From NCBI GenBank assembly GCA_963760285.1, contig CAVXCI010000001.1:1922001-1986000 (forward strand): DNA of 64,000 nucleotides, read 5' to 3'. Under the pieces are notes generated by a model. The model was not told the DNA's origin. It worked only from the letters and a program-made list of their open reading frames with translations, and did not search any database. Origin of the DNA: PALSA-278 sp963760285 (GTDB lineage Bacteria; Acidobacteriota; Terriglobia; Acidiferrales; UBA7541). How positions within the stretch are numbered: the stretch's first letter is position 1; each line of letters starts with the position of its first letter. The position numbers were made by a program, and so were the translations under genes. This document shows positions 53,267 through 61,714 of the stretch, piece after piece.

Positions 53267-54187
53267 TTAGTCCCGCAGGCTGCGGCCGGTGACCTCGATA
53301 AACACGTCCTCCAGCGACGGCGAAGCCATTTCCAGGCTTTGCAATTCATTGCCAATGCTTTCCAGATGCTTCACCAGCGCGACGATGGTCCGCGGCGGGC
53401 GCGAAGTATGCAGTTCGATGTTTCCCTCGGATTCTGTGACTTCCTCCACGCCTTCGAGTTGGCGCAGGCCGGCGACGCCATCCTGTCGCGCGAGACGCAC
53501 AATGATGCGCGTGGTGCGCTTGGTCTGATTGCGCAGTTCCTGCGGCGTTCCCATGGCGATCACCCGGCCGTGGTCCACGATGGCCACACGATCACAGAGG
53601 CGTTCGGCCTCTTCGATGTAATGCGTGGTCAGCAGGATGGTCTTTTTTTCGCTCCGCAACTCCTCGATGATGGAATAAATCTCGCGGCGCGCCTGCGGGT
53701 CCAGCCCCGCTGTGGGCTCATCCAGGAACATCAGCTCCGGGTCATTCACGATGGCCAGCGCCAGCGCCAGCCGCTGCTTCTGCCCGCCGGAGAGATGCGA
53801 GTAAAAGGCGTTACGTTTTTCCTCCAACTGGAATCGCGCCAGAAGTTCATCCGGCTTGCGGTGCCGGGGATAGAAATTCGCGAAGAGCGAAATCGCCTCG
53901 GATACGCGAAGCTTGTCCGGCAGGGCGGTGGCTTGCAGCACCGCGCCCACTCTTTGGCGAAATTCGTCGCCGCCGGCGCGCGGATCCATCCCCAGAACGC
54001 TTACGCGTCCGCTATCACCCGTCCGCAACCCTTCGAGGATTTCGATGGTGCTGGTTTTGCCGGCGCCGTTGGGACCCAGCAGGCCGAACACTTCTCCTTC
54101 GGACACAGCGAAGCTCACGCCTTGCAGAGCATGCACATCCGCATACTTTTTCTGCAGGTCGCTGACTTCGATGGCGGAGGGAGGCAT
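53267..54187 (-). CDS. ABC transporter ATP-binding protein
   Basis: A 306-residue ATPase partner of the ABC-2 permease. Walker A is GPNGAGKTS, the signature motif is LSGGQKQRLALA, Walker B is LMFLDEPTAGLD and the switch His is in TTHYIEEAERLCD. The C-terminal ~80 residues form the extra domain typical of drug/antibiotic-type (CcmA/DrrA-like) exporters. The start at 54187 has AGAAGG upstream; a longer frame overlaps the next gene. Confidence 0.92.
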   Translation of the reverse strand: MPPSAIEVSDLQKKYADVHALQGVSFAVSEGEVFGLLGPNGAGKTSTIEILEGLRTGDSGRVSVLGMDPRAGGDEFRQRVGAVLQATALPDKLRVSEAISLFANFYPRHRKPDELLARFQLEEKRNAFYSHLSGGQKQRLALALAIVNDPELMFLDEPTAGLDPQARREIYSIIEELRSEKKTILLTTHYIEEAERLCDRVAIVDHGRVIAMGTPQELRNQTKRTTRIIVRLARQDGVAGLRQLEGVEEVTESEGNIELHTSRPPRTIVALVKHLESIGNELQSLEMASPSLEDVFIEVTGRSLRD

Positions 54188-54203
54188 CGGGCCTTCTTCT
54201 ATA

Positions 54204-54590
54204 TCATATTCGACGCGTTTTGCGCTTAACGGCGCGGCGGCGAGTGGTGCGCGATGATTTCCAGCCGCAGGCAGACATATCCACGCGCGGACCATCGAAA
54301 GTCGCGCCATCCGCCTGCAGGAGTCGCCGCTGCAGCGCCGCCAGGGGCTGGCGAATCAGCAGGCGCCCTTTTTCTCCCACCACGCGGTGCCAGGGAATGC
54401 CGCGTCCGTTGGGACAAGCCGCCATCGCATGCCCTGCTTCGCGGGCGCCTCCTCGCAAACAAGCCATCCTTGCCAGGTGGCCGTAAGTCACCACCCGTCC
54501 CGCCGGTATGGTCTTCACCACCTGGTAAACGCGATCCCAGGTGTGGCTGGATTTCTGCGCCATTTTTCGTCCCGGCATTATTGTACTCAT
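54204..54590 (-). CDS. alkyltransferase-like protein (ATL), MGMT-related
   Basis: A protein of about 120-128 residues with the MGMT DNA-binding fold (VYQVVKTIPAGRVVTYGHLA, GREAGHAM-like helix). The active-site Cys of MGMT (PCHR) is replaced by Trp67 in IPWHRVV. This defines ATLs, which bind O6-alkylguanine and recruit nucleotide excision repair instead of removing the alkyl group. The C-terminus is very basic. ATG codons at 54590 and 54563 are both possible starts. Confidence 0.88.
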   Translation of the reverse strand: MSTIMPGRKMAQKSSHTWDRVYQVVKTIPAGRVVTYGHLARMACLRGGAREAGHAMAACPNGRGIPWHRVVGEKGRLLIRQPLAALQRRLLQADGATFDGPRVDMSACGWKSSRTTRRRAVKRKTRRI

Positions 54591-54707
54591 GGATGGTGAT
54601 TCCCGCGGCGCGATGATTTATCTTTGCACACCGCGCCGCGAAACATTCCGATGTAATATGTTGGGGCGTGGAAGAAAACTCATCACCCATGCCGAAGGAG
54701 GACACGA

Positions 54708-55442
54708 ATGAGCTGTGTTGACGAACCAACGATGAAAATTACGCGGAGAGGCGCGCTGGCGGGGTTTGGCGCCGCCGCTATTTCTCCCTGGATGATCCCG
54801 TATGGTCTCGGCGATGAACCGGTAAGAAAACAAACAAAGACTCCGCAAGCAGCGCTGGACAGGTTGATGGCCGGCAACCGCCGCTTCGCCACAGGCAATT
54901 TGACTCCGCGAAAAGACCTTGCAGAGGCACGCCGGGCCCTGGTCTCCGGACAGGAACCATTCGCCATCGTTCTCGGTTGCAGCGATTCGCGAGTGCCCGT
55001 GGAGCCTGTCTTTGATCAAAGCGTCGGAGATGTGTTCGTGGTGAGGGTGGCCGGCAACATCATAGCCTCGGACGTCTTAGGGAGCATCGAATATGCCATC
55101 CTCCATCTGCACTCCCCGCTCATCTTTGTTCTGGGCCATCAGAAATGCGGGGCCGTGTCAGCGGCCCTGGCTGCGAAAGAAGGCAAGGCCAATGAGCCGG
55201 AACATATCATGGACCTTCTGGCGCTGATTCAGCCCGGTTTGACCGGCTTGAATATGCAACAAAATCCTGACGCGCTGCTGGAGGCCGCTGTGGAAGCCAA
55301 CGTCCGCTGGACTCTGCAGCAGCTTCATACTGATTCGGAGGTTCGCCGGCTGCTCGACAAAAAGACCATAGGCATTGTGGGAGGCGTTTACCATCTCGAA
55401 TCCGGAGAGGTAAAGATTCTGGAGAAGAGTATCCCGGCCTGA
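54708..55442 (+). CDS. beta-class carbonic anhydrase with Tat signal
   Basis: A 244-residue zinc enzyme for CO2/bicarbonate interconversion. The N-terminus carries a twin-arginine signal (KITRRGALAGFGAAA), so it is exported folded to the periplasm. Zinc ligands are Cys91 (CSDSR, with the Asp93/Arg95 dyad), His144 and Cys147 (GHQKCGAV). A strong AAGGAGG site supports the start at 54708, leaving eight residues before the Tat motif. It converges on gcvPB. Confidence 0.92.
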   Translation: MSCVDEPTMKITRRGALAGFGAAAISPWMIPYGLGDEPVRKQTKTPQAALDRLMAGNRRFATGNLTPRKDLAEARRALVSGQEPFAIVLGCSDSRVPVEPVFDQSVGDVFVVRVAGNIIASDVLGSIEYAILHLHSPLIFVLGHQKCGAVSAALAAKEGKANEPEHIMDLLALIQPGLTGLNMQQNPDALLEAAVEANVRWTLQQLHTDSEVRRLLDKKTIGIVGGVYHLESGEVKILEKSIPA

Positions 55443-55449
55443 GGAAGGG

Positions 55450-55466
55450 CCGGCAGCGGATGCCGG
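55450..55466. terminator. hairpin between convergent carbonic anhydrase and gcvPB
   Basis: CCGGCA-GCGGA-TGCCGG forms a 6-bp stem eight bases after the carbonic anhydrase stop and 24 bases after the gcvPB stop. It lacks a T-run on both strands, so termination is only a guess. Confidence 0.3.
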
Positions 55467-55490
55467 GGATGCGCCCTGGGTGGCGGCTTG

Positions 55491-57007
55491 CTACGGTTTC
55501 CAGCGAAGGATGGGTTTGCGCGCAGCACCTACTTCATCCAGCCGGCCAACGCGCGTGGAATGCGGCGCGGTCCTCACCAGTTCGGGATTGCGCTCTGCTT
55601 CGTCCGCGATAGCCCGCATGGCTTCGATAAAGAGGTCGCATTCTTCGCGTGATTCCGATTCCGTGGGCTCAATCATCAGCGCGCCCGGCACGATTAGGGG
55701 AAATGCTGTGGTGTAGGGGTGAAACCCGTAATCAATCAGCCGCTTGGCGATGTCCATGGTGCCGACGCCATTCTTTTTCTGCCGCGCGTCGCTGAAAACC
55801 ACCTCGTGCATGGACGCGAGTTTGTAGGGCAACTCGTATACGTCTTCCAGATTCTTGCGAATGTAATTGGCATTCAGGACGGCATCCTCAGTGGCCTGGC
55901 GGATACCGGGACCGTAGGCCAGCGTATACGCCAGCGCGCGCAGAAGCACGCCAAAATTGCCGGCAAACGCCCGCACGCGGCCGATGGACTGCGGCCGATT
56001 GGAATCCAGCGCCAGCGTTCCATCGGGGCGCTCCACCAGCCTTGGGACGGGAAGGAAAGGCTCCAGTATTTTCTTTACCAGCACTGGCCCTGCGCCCGGC
56101 CCTCCGCCGCCATGCGGAGTGGAAAAGGTCTTGTGCAGATTCAGGTGCATTACGTCCACGCCAAAGTCGCCGGGGCGCGTGATTCCGGCGAGGGCATTCA
56201 TGTTGGCGCCATCCATATAAAGGAGTGCGCCGCGGCTGTGCAGGATTTCGGCGATTTCCGCGATGCGCCCCTCGAAAACGCCGATGGTGCTGGGGTTGGT
56301 CAGCATCAGCGCCGCCACATCGTCAGTAACGTAATCGCGGCAGATGGTCGGTGTCCAACTGTCCGCTCTCGTTGGACTTGATGTTTTGCACTTCATATCC
56401 CGCGATCACCACGGAGGCAGGATTGGTGCCGTGCGCGGAATCGGGAATTAGAACCTTGCGGCGTGCATTGCCCTTGCTTTGCAAATAGGCGCGGATAAGG
56501 AGCAGCCCGGTGAATTCGCCCTGCGCTCCCGCCGTCGGCTGAAGCGTGGCCGCGTCCATGCCGGTGATTTCCAGCAGGCATTTTTCCAGAACCTGCAAAA
56601 TGCGCAGGCAGCCCTGCGAAACTTCCGATCGGTTGGAGAGGATGTTCGGTCGCCAGGCCTTCCAGCCGCGCCACGAATTCATTGATGCGGGGGTTGTACT
56701 TCATGGTGCAGGAGCCCAGCGGGTACATGCCCAGGTCAATGGCATAATTCCAGGTGGAGAGCCGCGTGAAATGCCGAATGACTTCGATCTCGCTGACTTC
56801 TGGAAATCCTTCGATTTCGCTGCGCAGCAGGGAGCTATCCAATGCAGCGGAGGGATCCACAGCCGGAACATCCAACGGAGGCAACTCAAAGGCGCGCTTG
56901 CCGCGAAGGGACTTCTCGAAGATCAGCCCTTCGTCGCGGCTGATGTGGCGGCCGGCCTGTTTCCCCGTGGACGCCGGAGTTTCTGCGATGGTGGTCTTTC
57001 CGTCCAA
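55491..57007 (-). pseudogene. gcvPB: glycine dehydrogenase (decarboxylating) subunit 2, frame broken twice
   Basis: The beta subunit of the P protein (PLP enzyme) of the glycine cleavage system, about 500 residues. A TTG start at 57007 has AAGGAAGG upstream. Conserved segments are EVIRHFTRLSTWNYAID, MYPLGSCTMKYNPRINEF, PDSAHGTNPASV and the PLP Lys in HLNLHKTFSTPHGGGGPG. Frame changes are needed near 56650 and near 56345. Since gcvT, gcvH and gcvPA of the same operon are intact, sequence error is more likely than loss. Confidence 0.85.
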
Positions 57008-57032
57008 TGAAACCTTCCTTTTCCTGCTCTTC

Positions 57033-58379
57033 TCAGACCGGGCGCGAAAGGATACGTTCCAGCGCGATGGCAAAACGTTCCATCTCCGCGCGCGGCATTG
57101 TCTCCGTGGCGCACACCAGCCCGCACTTGGTCAGTTCCGGATAATAGACGCCCAGCGCCAGCGGGCCCACGATTTTTTCGCGCAACAGAGCGGCATTGAT
57201 CATGCGCACCGAGCGAGGAAATTCGACGACAAACTCATTGAAGAACGGCCCGCTGAAGACCACGCGCGTTCCCGGAACTTTTTCCAGCAGGCCGCGCATA
57301 AATCGCGCCTTGGCCAGATTCTGCTCCGCCATTTCACGCAGGCCCTGTTTTCCCAGCAGGCACATATGGACCGTGGCCGCCAGCGCCATCAGGGCTTCGT
57401 TGGTGCAGATGTTGGACGTGGCTTTTTCGCGGCGGATATGTTGCTCGCGGGTGGCGAGCGTCAGCACGAATCCGCGATGCCCGGCGGCGTCAGTCGTCTG
57501 CCCGGCAAGCCGTCCGGGCATTTGGCGGACAAATTTCTCCCGCGTGGCGATTACCCCCAGATATGGACCGCCATAGCTCGGCGCGATTCCCAGACTCTGT
57601 CCTTCCATCGCCACGATATCCGCCTCCGCCGGCGGGCGAACGATTCCCAGAGACACGGCCTCGGCGATGGAAGTCACCAGCAACGCTCCGTGGGCGTGGG
57701 CTCTCTCGGCAAGCGAAGCCACGCGCTCAATCACTCCAAGGAAATTCGGAGACTGAACGACCATGGCGGCAGCGCCGTCGAATGCCTTTTCATCAAGACC
57801 GGTCTCGTCCACCTGGCCGCTGCTTGTGAAACCCACCTCGCGAAGCTCGATGCCCAGCTGTTTCGTGTATGCCTCCAGCACCTGGCGATATTCCGGATGA
57901 ACGCTCCGCGCCACCAGCACATGCTGGCGTCCAGTGAGGCGGGAAGCCATGAACACCGCTTCCGTTAGGGCCGTCGAGCCGTCATACATCGAAGCATTGG
58001 CCACTTCCTGGCCGGTGAGCTGCGACATCAATGTTTGAAATTCAAAAATCGCCTGCAGCGTCCCCTGGCTGATTTCCGCCTGGTAAGGAGTGTAGGAAGT
58101 GAGGAACTCGCCACGCTGAATCAGCGCATCGGTAACCACGGAACGGAGATGGGAATAAACGCCAGCGCCCAGAAATGAAGTGTAACCCCTGGCATTTTCT
58201 TCCGCGCGGGCGCGAAAAAAATCTATGATCTCCTGTTCGGACATGGGACCCGGAAGGTGCAATGGTTCACTCAGCCGGAACTTCCGCGGAATGGATTCAA
58301 ACAGCTTATCGATGGAATCTACGCCGATCGCCGCCAGCATTTCGCGGCGCTCGGATGGGCTTTTGGGGAGATAACGCAT
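57033..58379 (-). CDS. gcvPA: glycine dehydrogenase (decarboxylating) subunit 1
   Basis: The 448-residue alpha subunit of the split P protein. Conserved blocks include MRYLPKSPSERREML at the N-terminus, FLGAGVYSHLRS, FLTSYTPYQAEISQGTLQAIFEFQ, NASMYDGSTALTEA and GGPYLGVIATRE. With GcvPB it decarboxylates glycine and passes the aminomethyl group to GcvH. The start overlaps the gcvH stop by one base (TGATG), showing tight coupling. Confidence 0.95.
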   Translation of the reverse strand: MRYLPKSPSERREMLAAIGVDSIDKLFESIPRKFRLSEPLHLPGPMSEQEIIDFFRARAEENARGYTSFLGAGVYSHLRSVVTDALIQRGEFLTSYTPYQAEISQGTLQAIFEFQTLMSQLTGQEVANASMYDGSTALTEAVFMASRLTGRQHVLVARSVHPEYRQVLEAYTKQLGIELREVGFTSSGQVDETGLDEKAFDGAAAMVVQSPNFLGVIERVASLAERAHAHGALLVTSIAEAVSLGIVRPPAEADIVAMEGQSLGIAPSYGGPYLGVIATREKFVRQMPGRLAGQTTDAAGHRGFVLTLATREQHIRREKATSNICTNEALMALAATVHMCLLGKQGLREMAEQNLAKARFMRGLLEKVPGTRVVFSGPFFNEFVVEFPRSVRMINAALLREKIVGPLALGVYYPELTKCGLVCATETMPRAEMERFAIALERILSRPV

Positions 58380-58777
58380 CAGGCGGAGGTTTCCTTGTCC
58401 TTTTCGGCGATGTAAGCTTCGTAGGCCACGGCGTCCATCAAACTGGAAATGTCGTCAGGATTGGTGAGGCGAATCTTCGCCAGCCAGGCGGCTCCATGAG
58501 GATCGCTGTTGATTTGTTCAGGAGATTGAGCCAGCGATTCATTGATTTCAAGCACTTCGCCACCCACCGGGCTGTAAATATCGCTCACGGCTTTAACCGA
58601 TTCCACCGTGCCCATGGTTTGGCCCTTGGTCAGCCTTGTGCCGGGCTTGGGAAGCTCCACGAATACCACGTCGCCAAGCGCTTGCTGCGCGTAATCGGTG
58701 ATACCGACGGTGCCGACACCGCCTTCCACGCGAATCCACTCGTGCTCTTTCGAATAGCGGCGATCTGCGGGAACCAT
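58379..58777 (-). CDS. gcvH: glycine cleavage system H protein
   Basis: A 132-residue lipoyl carrier that shuttles the aminomethyl intermediate between the P, T and L proteins. The lipoylated residue is Lys62 in VESVKAVSDIYSPVGGEV. KEHEWIRVEGG at the N-terminus is typical. It lies between gcvT and gcvPA in the operon. Confidence 0.96.
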   Translation of the reverse strand: MVPADRRYSKEHEWIRVEGGVGTVGITDYAQQALGDVVFVELPKPGTRLTKGQTMGTVESVKAVSDIYSPVGGEVLEINESLAQSPEQINSDPHGAAWLAKIRLTNPDDISSLMDAVAYEAYIAEKDKETSA

Positions 58778-58804
58778 GCTTTCTCCTCCGAATTTTCCGC
58801 TTCT

Positions 58805-59914
58805 TCAGCGGGGGCGTTTGTAGAACGGCAGCGGAACTACGCGCGCCCCGGCATTTTGCGCGCGGACCACTACTTCCAGTTGCGTTCCGGGAGCGGCGAA
58901 CTCCGGCGGCACGTAGGCCATGCCGATGTTCTTTTTCAGAAACGGCGCGGGGCCGCCGCTGGTTACGCGGCCAGCCTCGTTGCCATTGCATCGGACAGGA
59001 TAGGTATCGCGTGCAATCAGGCGGTCCGCCATTTCAAAACCGGCAAGCTTGCGCGTCAGCCCCTGTTCTTTCTGCTTCACAAGTACGTCGCGTCCCAGGA
59101 ATTCGCCTTTGGCCGGTTTGCAAATCCAACCGAGGCCCGCCTCCCAAGGCGTCGTGGTTTCATCAATTTCGTGGCCATAGAGGCACATGCCTGCTTCCAG
59201 GCGGAGCGTGTTCCGTGCGCCCAGTCCGCACGGTATCAATCCATCTTTTTGGCCGGCTTCGAGCAAATCGTTCCAAAGTTTTTCCGAATGCTCCGGTGCG
59301 AAGTAGAGTTCAAATCCATCTTCGCCGGTATAGCCGGTGCGGGCGATGATGCAGGGGACCCCATTCACATCCCCGGTGGTGAAGTAATAGTAATGAATGG
59401 GCTCGAGAGAGATTTTGGTGAGCCGCTGCACGATTCCCAGCGCCCTGGGTCCCTGGATGGCAAGCTGCGTATAGCGCGAGCCGGCATTTTCCAGCGCCGC
59501 GCCGAAGCGGTTGTAATGCTCGATGTGTTGGAAATCCCGGTCCTGATTGCCGGCATTCACGCACAGCAAGTAGTGCACCGGGGAAAAGCGATGGACCAGC
59601 AAATCGTCCACAAACGTCCCCGCGGCAGTCATCAAGCCGGAATAGTGAGCCTGCCCATCCACCAGTTTGGATGCGTCGTTGCAAGTGACATGCTGCACCA
59701 GGGCCAGCGCGCCCTCGCCGCGCACCTCGATCTCGCCCATGTGGCTGACGTCAAACATTCCGGCAGCGGTCCGCACCGCCATGTGCTCGTTAATGATTCC
59801 GGAATACTCCACGGGCATATCCCAGCCTCCGAAGCCGACCATGCGTGCGCCGGCGCGGCGGTGTGTGGAGTTCAGGGCAGTCTTACGAAGAGGGAGCGCG
59901 TCTGATGATGTCAC
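58805..59914 (-). CDS. gcvT: glycine cleavage system T protein (aminomethyltransferase)
   Basis: A 369-residue folate enzyme that releases ammonia and forms methylene-THF from aminomethyl-GcvH. Conserved segments are MVGFGGWDMPVEYSGI, GMFDVSHMGEIEV, YTQLAIQGPRA, RTGYTGEDGFELYF and LRLEAGMCLYGHEID. It is the first gene of the leftward operon gcvT-gcvH-gcvPA-gcvPB. No glycine riboswitch is recognisable upstream. The GTG start at 59914 lacks a strong ribosome-binding site. Confidence 0.95.
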   Translation of the reverse strand: MTSSDALPLRKTALNSTHRRAGARMVGFGGWDMPVEYSGIINEHMAVRTAAGMFDVSHMGEIEVRGEGALALVQHVTCNDASKLVDGQAHYSGLMTAAGTFVDDLLVHRFSPVHYLLCVNAGNQDRDFQHIEHYNRFGAALENAGSRYTQLAIQGPRALGIVQRLTKISLEPIHYYYFTTGDVNGVPCIIARTGYTGEDGFELYFAPEHSEKLWNDLLEAGQKDGLIPCGLGARNTLRLEAGMCLYGHEIDETTTPWEAGLGWICKPAKGEFLGRDVLVKQKEQGLTRKLAGFEMADRLIARDTYPVRCNGNEAGRVTSGGPAPFLKKNIGMAYVPPEFAAPGTQLEVVVRAQNAGARVVPLPFYKRPR

Positions 59915-60164
59915 GGAAAAAATCTCGGCATGTCCGGTAAAACGGTGACGTTAACATGCGCGTGCGATTCAGTCAAGGAAGGGCGCGCAAACCCGCCGCA
60001 GCGGATTCCTTTTGGCGTACGAAAGGCATGCCCTACGGCGGACGCGTCGGGGAGACTTGTCACCCGGCTTCCGGCATCCTATAGTTAGGGAAGAGGATTC
60101 AACGGGGCATGGGCATATTCGATCCCCTCGGCGAAGAGGGGGCCCGGATCGTGGGAACCTAACC

Positions 60165-60593
60165 GTGGCAAGAGAGCATGACCAAACGGATTTTCTGTTG
60201 ACCAATGACCCGAGGTTTGTCCGGGCCATCGGCGTGGCCATTCACCACGCCGCGGCGCATAACGCGATGTCCCCCTCCGCGGAGACGGCCCTGGTCCACG
60301 CGACGGAGAATTTGTGCCATGTCGCGCTTCGCAATGGCAATGGCCACGATCCCGCGCTGCGGGTTTCCGTGCAGGAATATCCGGACCGCGTAGAAGTGCT
60401 GCTGGAACACCCCGGAAAACCTCTGCCCGAACCGAAGAAGCCTCGCAGCCGCAAAGTTCCTGCCTTGGCAGTGGGATTTGCTCCCGCCAGCGAACCCACG
60501 GGCCGCGTTGACCGCATCGTGCGCGAATGCAATGGCGAGTTCTCCAGCATCAGACTTGTGCAATATTGCAGTTCACGCCACCCGCATGCCTGA
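60165..60593 (+). CDS. hypothetical protein, possibly a degenerate HATPase/anti-sigma-like fold
   Basis: A protein of about 142 residues. The middle part (SAETALVHATENLCHVALRN ... LRVSVQEYPDRVEVLLEHPGKPLP) resembles the N-box helix and following strands of RsbW/SpoIIAB-type ATPase domains. The nucleotide-binding DxGxG motif is replaced by EHPGKP, so ATP binding is doubtful. The GTG start at 60165 is a guess, and the frame is open upstream to 60012. The region 59915-60164 holds nothing else recognisable. Confidence 0.5.
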   Translation: MAREHDQTDFLLTNDPRFVRAIGVAIHHAAAHNAMSPSAETALVHATENLCHVALRNGNGHDPALRVSVQEYPDRVEVLLEHPGKPLPEPKKPRSRKVPALAVGFAPASEPTGRVDRIVRECNGEFSSIRLVQYCSSRHPHA

Positions 60594-60693
60594 AAAATTT
60601 CGAATATCCATCTGCTGACAGGCGCGCGGACCCGCGTGGTGAAGCACGCCTGCGGCTGAAGGGGACCAACGACCATCATCGCGATCTCCGCTC

Positions 60694-61695
60694 CTACATT
60701 TTCACAGCGAATGTCCCATTTTTCAGCATGGAGACGAGTTGATCCTGCGTGATCGGCGCTTCGATCTTCAAGCGTTGCCCGGCGGCGGTGATCTTTATGC
60801 CGTCCAATGCATTGGCGAGGTCCTGGTTGGCGGCCTGAGTGGCCTGGTATTTCCGGTACATCACGGCGGCCTGTAGCGCCGCGGCCATCACGTTGGCATC
60901 GTCGGGAGACGCGCATACCGCCTGAAAGCGCGTATCCACGCCGCCGTCTGCGTGAATATTCACAAACATGGCCTGAACGCGGTTCACGATTTGCGTGGCC
61001 TGGGGAAACTGGTCGGCTTGTGGCAAAAGCTGCTTCAATGCAATCTGCGTGTACTGGCGGTTCATGGCCGCCCAGAAGAGGCCGCTGCCGTTCGCGTCCG
61101 AAATTAGCGGAGCAAGGGTGTCGTTATGCAACACAGAATCCGCAAGGCCTTTGCGAACATCCAGCAATTCATCCAGCGCCTGGCGCTGACCGAACGCCGC
61201 GGTGTTGTTGTCTATGAAGAGAAACAGGATGTCGCCACCGCCGGTGCCACTGCCGAAGGGATAAAGATTAAATCCGTGATCCTTAATCACCGGCAACTTC
61301 TGTGTTTTGAAGGTCTGCTCCGTGGCGGCGGGATTGAACTGGCCCAGCGCAACGCCCACGATCTGCTCTGCTTGGCTATCCGTGCTGCCGACGAAACCCC
61401 ACGCCAATTCTTCCACCTGGGTACTGGGGTCCACGCCTGCGGAAGCGAGGAACTGTTCAAACTGCCGAAAACGAGGCGGCAGCACCTGGTCTCGGAGCTG
61501 CGAGAACCACGAAAACTGGCGCGCGGCCTTCAGATCCACGTAAGCGAGTTCGCCGAGGTCTTTGGGGAACAGTCCAATAATAGCGGTGCTGAGCGTGTCC
61601 GCCGAACTCCGCGGCGGCGCCATCATGGAAAAGCTGGCTGCCAACGCAGCCACGAAAAGAACGGCAACCGTCAATTTTCTGAAACACAGGTGCAT
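60694..61695 (-). CDS. exported protein of unknown function
   Basis: A 333-residue protein with a signal peptide (MHLCFRKLTVAVLFVAALAASFSMM). The ATG at 61695 has AAGGAGA eight bases upstream. The mature part is Ala/Gln-rich with alternating helices and strands (LGELAYVDLKAARQFSWFSQLRDQVLP, VEELAWGFVGS, FWAAMNRQYTQIAL). No catalytic motif is recognised. It lies 19 bases after ftcD and is probably co-transcribed with it, although a link to histidine breakdown is not evident. Confidence 0.72.
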   Translation of the reverse strand: MHLCFRKLTVAVLFVAALAASFSMMAPPRSSADTLSTAIIGLFPKDLGELAYVDLKAARQFSWFSQLRDQVLPPRFRQFEQFLASAGVDPSTQVEELAWGFVGSTDSQAEQIVGVALGQFNPAATEQTFKTQKLPVIKDHGFNLYPFGSGTGGGDILFLFIDNNTAAFGQRQALDELLDVRKGLADSVLHNDTLAPLISDANGSGLFWAAMNRQYTQIALKQLLPQADQFPQATQIVNRVQAMFVNIHADGGVDTRFQAVCASPDDANVMAAALQAAVMYRKYQATQAANQDLANALDGIKITAAGQRLKIEAPITQDQLVSMLKNGTFAVKM

Positions 61696-61714
61696 CGCGA
61701 ATCTCCTTGAAAAC

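Noticed and set aside
59915..60011. Glycine riboswitch upstream of gcvT
   Set aside because: I could not find the conserved core of the glycine aptamer on the minus strand of this region.
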